A DNA stretch of 17,458 nucleotides from JBFLVQ01 sp040758525 (GTDB lineage Bacteria > Acidobacteriota > Blastocatellia > Chloracidobacteriales > JADJPF01): contig JBFLVQ010000119.1 of NCBI GenBank assembly GCA_040758525.1, positions 1-17,458 on the forward strand. Direction: 5' to 3'. The notes beneath the pieces are model-generated. The model worked only from the letters and a program-made list of their open reading frames with translations. It was not told the DNA's origin and made no database searches. Positions 8,901-14,126 of the stretch are shown one piece after another. Position 1 is the first letter of the stretch. Each line of letters begins with the position of its first letter. The position numbers and the translations under genes are program-made.

Positions 8901-9167
8901 AGGTATACCAGCAAAATTCTCTTTGATTTTATCAACTGGCTCACCTAAAAGATATAAAAACTCTTCTTCCGTTATATTATCACTGGCCAGTCTTTGAGCA
9001 AACATCTTATTATTTTTAAGCGGTAAAATAGCTCGCCAGCGTTTTAGCCTCTCTTTGGCGAGTGATAACTGAACTGGTTCAAGCGATAGCTTAGCAGAAT
9101 TACTCTTAAGATAAGCTATTCGCTCTTTTAATCTAATAGCACGATACCATTGCGTTGAATTTATCAT
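5925..9167 (-). CDS. lanM: Class II lanthipeptide synthetase LanM
   Basis: A 1080-aa bifunctional enzyme that phosphorylates and dehydrates Ser/Thr in the precursor core and then adds Cys thiols to form (methyl)lanthionine. The N-terminal dehydratase half (about 1-670) carries the expected signatures: GDPH (279-282), KPR (301-303), SDIHIGN (375-381, with D376, H378, N381) and LLDLE with D393, matching catalytic residues known from CylM. The C-terminal LanC-like cyclase (about 680-1060) has SHGTAG (H883), WCKG (C941) and LCHGD (C986, H987), the zinc and acid/base set known from NisC, so both activities look intact. Length is usual for LanM. Translation follows the receptor gene after 16 nt and its stop overlaps the hlyD start, so the three genes are almost certainly co-transcribed. 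The substrate is inferred to be the 76-aa peptide at 12410-12640. Confidence 0.96.
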   Translation of the reverse strand: MINSTQWYRAIRLKERIAYLKSNSAKLSLEPVQLSLAKERLKRWRAILPLKNNKMFAQRLASDNITEEEFLYLLGEPVDKIKENFAGIPEWLQIFVSVFNQTEWNKIVTDSLLAITRLKSEKLARLLSIFDPLINKSLKVLHKRTAELFPTNIEQPFDLVTIEHFFLSGLLENLFSISISTLVEKLIQVREDNLITGNTSEEKFVKFLHYLNQPAVALDFFQQYPVLARQAVVLTNRWIDQTLTFFQRLSLDWPEIIHCFSRVAAPGKLILSESAIQAGDPHTQGAVIIAGFTSGFKLVYKPRPVGAENHFQNILSWLNQKGARFPFRLMKVLERGTYGWIEFIEKKSCVSIEQVHNFYQRQGAFLAVLYVLGGSDIHIGNLIAEGENPVLLDLEVLFTQHPKLNIFDSIPLTENTMAYSVISSGLLNYTSKDKAGADASGLFQEPGYHQLSLPYRHIIGESFDDARFVNDNDREIFCTDQNRPTLADTTIDPVDYAEDIVDGFEETYRLILQFREELLTTEGLLTSFVSDEIRVLLQDTLFYYLIMEQSYQPNILRSALAHECILDYLWVNASEMRRQVISFEKENLLNFNIPKFLTTAGSCDLYIDLADRREAIPGFFNQSGMETARKRIESLCEKDLTHQLYLVRAAITTSAFNKHIAITHQVPLTTVEKLSSPREFLTMAESIGNRLAELSVRNQHGTTWQALKIQQKTDDIVCRVGLLDTDLYDGISGIALFLGYLGELLDSPHYRSLAQSTIEVIINKISSNRLNLESLGFNGLGGLIYTLTNLGILWKDEELITQAHQLIPKILPLVSKDSIFDILYGAAGAIVSLLRLYDYTGSKAALNLALDLGEHLISQAQTMSQGIAWVNSVPQAAMLGMSHGTAGIAWALLELFKRSKRENFRNIALAAITYERSLFSYEVKNWPNLAHGEKEYSVAWCKGAPGIGLARLSCLDSINDETILDEIKVAMETTLTAGFGKNYTLCHGDLGNLDFLLQASQILKDQELHIKVYTLATSILESIKSSEILSGTQISGQILGLMVGLAGIGYQMLRLASPQQVPSVLSLDIRYSANVKATTF

Positions 9168-9183
9168 AATTCTTTAGTTCCAC

Positions 9184-12150
9184 TTAGAAAGATACACGCA
9201 AAGCAAACTGAAAAGCGCGCGGCCCTCCAGTACCAAAGACACCGCCAGCATTCGATAACTTTCTGCCAAATGTGGATGAGAATAGAAAACCAGAATTGGC
9301 GGGATTATTACTATCACGAGCTAGGACATTCTGGAATCCTGAAGTGCCTAACTCAATGCCTCTGATGTTAGTAATATTAAATAGATTGAATACTTCTGAA
9401 ATAATCTGTATACGCAACTTTTCACCCAGTTGGAAAGTTTTTGAAACTCTCAAATCGAGTGAAGAGAGACTATCACCAAATCGGAGATCGTCTCTTACTA
9501 ATGGTAACGGCCTACCTTGAAAACCACCATCGTTATTGATCATTCTGATAAAAGCATTCAACTGTGCGCCCGTACGAAATTGCCTTCCTCCTGCAAATCT
9601 TTGTGCTATAGGAAACCTTTCTACACCAAACATTCCTTGTGCGCGTATATCGATAGGGAGATCCGATTCCAAGGTTAGTATCGATGAAAGTTGAATTCCC
9701 AGTGGCAGATCTACAATGCCAGAGAATGAAAAGCGATGACGTAGATCTGTCGCTGAATGTGATTTTAGACTACCGGTATCTGATTGAGTAAACTCATCCG
9801 GTACACTAAATACAAAGTCAACACTTTCAGCTAACGACTTGGCAAAAGTATATGAAGCCAGGAAACTGAATCTATTGCTAGGGCGTTTCTCCAGTTTAAC
9901 CAGCAGCGCGTCATACCAATTTTTCAGTCTTGAAGTAAGCAGAAAAACATCCATTCCATTCAAACTAAAGATTTGTGAACCTGGAAATTTTAATCCTAGT
10001 GTATGAAGCCCATCTATTGAAACAACCAGATCTTTAGTTAGTTGTTGTTGGATACCAAGACTGAATTGTTGTACATAAGGATTGGAAAAATTGGGATCGA
10101 AGAATGCCAGGCTACCAACAGCTCTGAAGATTACTGGGCCGTTAAAAGGGTTAGTAAATGTTGATGTACCAGGCACAAACTTGCCTTGCTCATCTAATTC
10201 AGAGCCAGCCCTAATCTCAAATATATCATCAGAGATTGCGCCTCTTGCTGCACTTGTTGAAGCCATGACTACGCGGCTGTAGTAGATTCCATAGCCGCCG
10301 TGAATGGAAGTCATATTATTACCAAAGAGATTCCAGTTAAACCCGATTCTGGGTGCAAAATTGTTTTTATCTATACGAGGTTTTCTTCCTCCTGTTACTT
10401 GTTTACCAAAATTGCTCAACTGAAAGAATTTGCTTCTATTATTGATATCTGTGTCAATTTCATAGCGTAGTCCCAAGTTAAACGTTAACCTGTCGTTTAC
10501 CCTCCAGTCGTTTTGTATATAGAAGGCGAGGTATTTGTTGTCTAAATCTGGTTGGTTTCCAGAACTATTTGGGCCCAGGATGCGTCTAAAAACAGAATCA
10601 ATTGGAATATCTAAGTCATCGATTTTGCCATCATTATTACGATCAATTTCGGCAAAATCTTCCTGTAAAGAAATCGTCCCCCCAGTATTGGTTTCTTCAA
10701 ATAGATCAGAGTTTATTTTCTGAAATTCAAATCCTAACTTTATTGTGTTGCGATTAAAAATCGTAGAAAGGTTATTGCGAATCTGGAATTTTTGTTGCCG
10801 TACAAACACAGGGGCAAGTAAATTATTGCTACCTCCAACAATAGATGGAAAAGATAACTGAGCACGATTTTGCTTGGAAAAGATGGGAGTATCTTGGGTA
10901 TATCTAGTACTAGCAATAACAAAGTCATTTAATGTTTTATTGGAAAGCAAACGAACCCAATTATAGGATAGAGCTTGCGATCGGTTAAAAACTCTAATGC
11001 GATTTTCTGCAGTGCTTAAAGCAGTTTCTACTAAACTTATGTCATCTTCTCTTTGTAGTAGATAGCGTAATGACATGCGATCTCGGTTAGTAGTCTGGAA
11101 ATCCCCACGAGCATTTAAGAGCAGATCGTTGAGAGGGGTAGCGGCAAAAACATTGCTTATTCTTCTGGATGCTAAATCTCGCTCACCTACAATAGACACG
11201 CCATCCTGATTGCGATATTCCAATGCGGTGAAGAACCAAGCACGATCAGTTACTATTGGGCCACTCGCGCTTACCGAATAGTGCTCTCTATCAAATTTTG
11301 GATTTCCTAATCCTGTTGTTCTTAATCGGTCTCTATCCAGAGTGGGCGGTAGTCCAGATAGATTATCATTACGGAAAAAGATAATACCGGATCCATGAAA
11401 TTCATTTGCACCAGTCTTGGTTACGATATTGACAATAGAAGAAGCAGAACGGCCAAACTCTGCAGAATAGCTGGCATTGGCAATCTGGAACTCTTGCACT
11501 CCATCAATAGGAATATTTTGTAGTATTCCACCAACAAGATCCTCGTTATTATCGACACCATCAATAGAATTATTGCCTGCACGAGCAGACTGGCCGTTCG
11601 ACACTGACTGATTCAAAAAAGTCTTAGATGGGTCGAAGATTTGTGCAGATGTATTGCCAGGTAACAATAGCGCCAAATCAAGAAAGTTCCGCCCATTAAG
11701 AGGTAGATTGGCAATGGCTCTATCCGATATTACGCCGGAAACATCTGACGTAGTTGTGTTAACAATAAAAGCTTGGCCAGCATTTACTTCTACTGTTTCA
11801 TTGCCAATGGCAGGTTTAAGTTTACCTGCAATGGTGGTAACTTCTCCAACTCTTAAGATAACTTCTTCAATAGTTATTGTTTCGAACCCTGGCGCTTCAA
11901 CAATGATTTCATAAGTCCCTGGCTGCAAGCTCTGCAAAGAAAAGAAACCTGTCTCGTTGGTTACTGTTGTGCGTATTTGGCTCGTGGTTTTATTTTTTGT
12001 TGTTATTAATGCTCCTCCTACAACTGCCTCGGTTAAATCCTTTATGGTTCCGTTTAACCCAGAAGCTCCCAATTGTGCACTAGTTTCGCTAGAGAAAATG
12101 ACACAGAAACAAAAAAGTGTTAGCCAGTAAAGAGATCTCTTTAGCAACAT
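9184..12150 (-). CDS. TonB-dependent receptor, Oar-like, with N-terminal carboxypeptidase-regulatory domain
   Basis: A 988-aa outer-membrane protein. A signal peptide (1 to about 25, ending SETSAQ) is followed by a CarboxypepD_reg/Cna-B-like beta-sandwich (about 31-113), a plug domain with the acidobacterial LPLNGRNF motif (149-156) and a GRSASSIVNIVTKTG segment, then a long beta-barrel ending ALRVSF with the C-terminal Phe needed for barrel insertion. An EF-hand/dockerin-like DRNNDGKIDDLD (about 503-514) sits in a predicted loop. The start is set at ATG 12150 because GGAG lies nine bases upstream; a TTG at 12168 is in frame but would precede that site. Family members import large ligands with TonB energy. 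Sitting 16 nt before lanM, its ligand may be the lanthipeptide (uptake, immunity or sensing) or it may serve passage through the outer membrane. Confidence 0.92.
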   Translation of the reverse strand: MLLKRSLYWLTLFCFCVIFSSETSAQLGASGLNGTIKDLTEAVVGGALITTKNKTTSQIRTTVTNETGFFSLQSLQPGTYEIIVEAPGFETITIEEVILRVGEVTTIAGKLKPAIGNETVEVNAGQAFIVNTTTSDVSGVISDRAIANLPLNGRNFLDLALLLPGNTSAQIFDPSKTFLNQSVSNGQSARAGNNSIDGVDNNEDLVGGILQNIPIDGVQEFQIANASYSAEFGRSASSIVNIVTKTGANEFHGSGIIFFRNDNLSGLPPTLDRDRLRTTGLGNPKFDREHYSVSASGPIVTDRAWFFTALEYRNQDGVSIVGERDLASRRISNVFAATPLNDLLLNARGDFQTTNRDRMSLRYLLQREDDISLVETALSTAENRIRVFNRSQALSYNWVRLLSNKTLNDFVIASTRYTQDTPIFSKQNRAQLSFPSIVGGSNNLLAPVFVRQQKFQIRNNLSTIFNRNTIKLGFEFQKINSDLFEETNTGGTISLQEDFAEIDRNNDGKIDDLDIPIDSVFRRILGPNSSGNQPDLDNKYLAFYIQNDWRVNDRLTFNLGLRYEIDTDINNRSKFFQLSNFGKQVTGGRKPRIDKNNFAPRIGFNWNLFGNNMTSIHGGYGIYYSRVVMASTSAARGAISDDIFEIRAGSELDEQGKFVPGTSTFTNPFNGPVIFRAVGSLAFFDPNFSNPYVQQFSLGIQQQLTKDLVVSIDGLHTLGLKFPGSQIFSLNGMDVFLLTSRLKNWYDALLVKLEKRPSNRFSFLASYTFAKSLAESVDFVFSVPDEFTQSDTGSLKSHSATDLRHRFSFSGIVDLPLGIQLSSILTLESDLPIDIRAQGMFGVERFPIAQRFAGGRQFRTGAQLNAFIRMINNDGGFQGRPLPLVRDDLRFGDSLSSLDLRVSKTFQLGEKLRIQIISEVFNLFNITNIRGIELGTSGFQNVLARDSNNPANSGFLFSSTFGRKLSNAGGVFGTGGPRAFQFALRVSF

Positions 12151-12170
12151 AGATTTATTCTCCAACAAGT

Positions 12171-12195
12171 ATGGTTAATGCAATCAATTAACCAT
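12171..12195 (-). promoter_or_regulatory. Hairpin in the leader of the TonB-receptor gene
   Basis: ATGGTTAAT (12171-12179) and ATTAACCAT (12187-12195) form a perfect 9-bp stem with a 7-nt loop, ending 21 nt upstream of the receptor ATG. No T-tract follows on the minus strand, so it is not a classic terminator. It could be an mRNA-stability or processing element separating the abundant precursor message from the downstream machinery genes. Confidence 0.4.
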
Positions 12196-12321
12196 CCATT
12201 TTATTTAGCCTAAACTTAACTCCTCTAGGATGAAACACCTGATCTGCTATTGAAATGGTGTCCCACCTATCTAAGAGCAGGACACTTTTTATACATACAA
12301 AACATTAGGTGATTGATCTCA

Positions 12322-12387
12322 TCAACACGAACAACTAGTTTTGATAAAACTAAAGCCATCACCATCAAGATCACTTTCTAAAGGAAA
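12322..12387 (-). pseudogene. Possible vestigial second precursor core (no start codon)
   Basis: Just downstream of the precursor stop, in another frame, a short open stretch reads ...DLDGDGFSFIKTSCSC and then TGA. An acidic/Gly run followed by S, T, S and two Cys before the stop resembles a lanthipeptide core. A TAG lies 21 codons upstream of the stop and no start codon is available, so it cannot be expressed as it stands. It may be a decayed second lanA copy or chance. Confidence 0.2.
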
Positions 12388-12409
12388 CTACAGAAAACCT
12401 ATATACTTT

Positions 12410-12640
12410 CTAGCAACAGTAAAACTTCTTCCCTTTAGGCAAAGGTAAAGTAATTGATGTGAAAGTTCTTGTTTCGATTGCACCTGGATCTGGCGGATCT
12501 GATGAATCTGGAGGCTCCTCCTCTATTTCTCCTATCTCATCAATGCCTACTGCTGGAGCAATAACAGCTTCCACTTCTTCTACATTGAAATCGAAATCCT
12601 TATCAACACTAGAACTCAAATTTTCTTTGTCTGTGTTCAT
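12410..12640 (-). CDS. Lanthipeptide precursor peptide (LanA-like)
   Basis: A 76-aa peptide with a very acidic leader (17 Asp/Glu in residues 1-51; EEVEAVIAPAVGIDEIG in the middle, then EEEPPDSSDPPDPGA) and a sharply different basic core. The core is about 55-76, running ETRTFTSITLPLPKGKKFYCC at its end. It contains T57, T59, T61, S62 and T64 as dehydration candidates and only two cysteines, C75 and C76, at the very C-terminus, so at most two (methyl)lanthionine rings could form. G53-A54 resembles a double-Gly-type cleavage site. Start: ATG with GAAAGGA seven bases upstream. It precedes the receptor-lanM-hlyD genes on the same strand and is the only peptide in the window of this design. I do not recognise it as a known lantibiotic. 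The leader is neither Nif11- nor NHLP-like by eye. Confidence 0.8.
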   Translation of the reverse strand: MNTDKENLSSSVDKDFDFNVEEVEAVIAPAVGIDEIGEIEEEPPDSSDPPDPGAIETRTFTSITLPLPKGKKFYCC

Positions 12641-12647
12641 TGCTTTT

Positions 12648-12654
12648 TCCTTTC
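12648..12654 (-). promoter_or_regulatory. Ribosome-binding site of the precursor gene
   Basis: GAAAGGA on the minus strand, seven bases before the ATG at 12640. It is better than the sites of lanM and hlyD, fitting the higher translation usually needed for a precursor peptide. Confidence 0.6.
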
Positions 12655-12682
12655 AACAATAGATCTATATTGATATGCCATA

Positions 12683-12707
12683 GTTCAATTTTGAGTAAAA
12701 ATTGAAC
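12683..12707. promoter_or_regulatory. Perfect 10-bp palindrome upstream of the precursor gene
   Basis: GTTCAATTTT (12683-12692) and AAAATTGAAC (12698-12707) form a perfect inverted repeat with a 5-nt centre, 43 bp upstream of the precursor ATG and 65 bp past the S74 gene stop. Its precursor-proximal arm contains TTGAAC, a -35-like hexamer on the minus strand, although no good -10 follows at 16-18 nt. No T-tract follows on either strand that would make it a standard terminator. An operator for a dimeric regulator, or a weak terminator/RNA hairpin for the S74 transcript, are both possible. Confidence 0.45.
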
Positions 12708-12771
12708 AGTTAGAGCATCAAGAAATTGCTAGACTCGCTGTAATAAAGATTGATTGTTGCGATGAGAAGGG

Positions 12772-13896
12772 TTACTTTCTCTTCTTTGTTAGCAACTTTA
12801 AGGCGGTTCTCACTTGTTTAAGCTCAGCTTTTTGTTGTTCAATCATTTTTTGCTGCTCCTTCATTCCTTCTACTAATACTGCGATTAGCTCCTCATAAGA
12901 GACAGCCTTGTATCCATTGGCATCAGTAGAGACAATATTGGGTAAAATTTTCTCTACATCTTGAGCGGCAAAACCTAATTGAGTACCTGTTGGGAATGCC
13001 ATTGTTGAAGCTGTGGTTGTTTTCCAATTGTATTCAATACCTTTCAAACTTAACACTTTTTCCAGCGCGTTGTTTATATTCCTGATATTGGTCTTCAACC
13101 TGATATCAGAAGGCCGCGCATAGACAAAGGCTTTGATTGTGCCATTTATCAATGTATCACCATTGACATAAAGTTTGTTGTTTTGTGGATCGGTTGTGCC
13201 TATACCAACATTGCCGGTTGTGCCTGCGCCTGTGCTTGGCCCAACAAACAATGTTGGTATATTGCTGTTGAATCCAACCATTAGTGAGTTGGAAATATTA
13301 TTGTTGAGCGATTGCAATCCCGCACCACTACCAATAGTGAAAGAGTTACTTGCTAAAGCGCCAACAAAATTACCCACTGCCGCAGAGTTATTAGCTGCTG
13401 CGGTCGCTTCATTGCCAAGTGCGATCGAAGCTACACCGCTTGCCATGGTATTAAACCCTAATGCAATTGAGGTTTGCCCTACATTAACATCATTCCATTG
13501 CCCATCAGTAACTTCACCAACTCTAAAAGCTCTCTTAACAATGCTCCACATCATTCTGCCGCCTGCACCAGTAGGCAACGCAACATCTGCACCAAGATCG
13601 TTTCTACCTACCGATATAAGACTCCCACGACCAGTAATCCTTAGTCTTTGAAATAATGGATTGTTGATATCCACTTTAGCTGGGGAGCCGCTCAGTGGCC
13701 CATAGAGATAGCGCAATGTATTTTGACTATCTTCAGTTCTTTCCCAAAATTGACCATTGTTCCCAGTATCATTAGAGCGTAACCGATCTGCTTGCACAAT
13801 GTCTGCAGTAATAGCCTGCCCATAAGCATTAATACTACTAGCTATACTTGCGAATAGTAGTAGTATCATAATATGAAGATATCTTACTTTAAGCAT
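12772..13896 (-). CDS. Surface/adhesin-like protein with YadA-type head repeats and C-terminal S74 chaperone domain
   Basis: A 374-aa exported protein. A signal peptide (1 to about 27, SSINAYGQA) is followed by a beta-rich region. A Gly/Ala/Ser-rich stretch with trimeric-autotransporter head-like repeats comes next (about 142-192: TSIALGFNTMASGVASIALG). Then comes GNVGIGTTDP and a C-terminal intramolecular chaperone/autopeptidase domain of the S74 (endosialidase-tail) type. The signature SDIRLK supplies the Ser263-Lys268 pair spaced as in known S74 domains, so self-cleavage before Ser263 is likely. A short coiled coil (about 336-370, KEQQKMIEQQKAELKQ) would trimerise the chaperone. The mature part is expected to be a cell-surface or secreted trimer. 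The ATG follows AAGGAGT by about nine bases, a strong ribosome-binding site. Same strand as the precursor gene, 131 bp upstream of it; any functional link is unknown. Confidence 0.85.
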   Translation of the reverse strand: MLKVRYLHIMILLLFASIASSINAYGQAITADIVQADRLRSNDTGNNGQFWERTEDSQNTLRYLYGPLSGSPAKVDINNPLFQRLRITGRGSLISVGRNDLGADVALPTGAGGRMMWSIVKRAFRVGEVTDGQWNDVNVGQTSIALGFNTMASGVASIALGNEATAAANNSAAVGNFVGALASNSFTIGSGAGLQSLNNNISNSLMVGFNSNIPTLFVGPSTGAGTTGNVGIGTTDPQNNKLYVNGDTLINGTIKAFVYARPSDIRLKTNIRNINNALEKVLSLKGIEYNWKTTTASTMAFPTGTQLGFAAQDVEKILPNIVSTDANGYKAVSYEELIAVLVEGMKEQQKMIEQQKAELKQVRTALKLLTKKRK

Positions 13897-13982
13897 ATTT
13901 TGTTACTCCTTATCTTTCGACTTTTCAACCATTGATGTCTACTTGGTAAAGCTCAAGGTATTTTCGGAATAATTCTGGGCAA

Positions 13983-13988
13983 AGTATA
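13983..13988 (-). promoter_or_regulatory. Candidate -10 element for the S74 protein gene
   Basis: TATACT on the minus strand, about 87 nt upstream of the ATG at 13896, within an AT-rich divergent intergenic region (13897-14126). The -35 position holds only an A/T run, so the assignment is weak. Confidence 0.25.
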
Positions 13989-14126
13989 AAAAATTATTTC
14001 TCTGAAAAAATCTACTAATTTTGCAAAAACCTGCTTAAAAAGTACAAAACTTCGACACTGGAATGGATTAAACTTTAACCTTGCGTAATAACCAGAAGAC
14101 AGGAATTGAAATCCGGTGAGAGCATT

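Noticed and set aside
12258..12290. GTGTCC...GGACAC followed by TTTTT, a plus-strand terminator shape
   Set aside because: The loop is 16 nt, the stem only 6 bp, and no plus-strand gene reads into it; all nearby genes are on the minus strand.
12267..12365. 32-codon minus-strand ORF starting MVMALVLSKL, between the precursor and receptor genes
   Set aside because: No ribosome-binding site, no leader/core pattern, and the Cys residues are not arranged like a precursor; probably chance.
13175..13651. 158-codon plus-strand ORF rich in Pro/Leu/Ala
   Set aside because: Entirely antisense to the clear S74/YadA-like gene; its composition is a shadow of the Gly/Ser/Ala-rich repeats.
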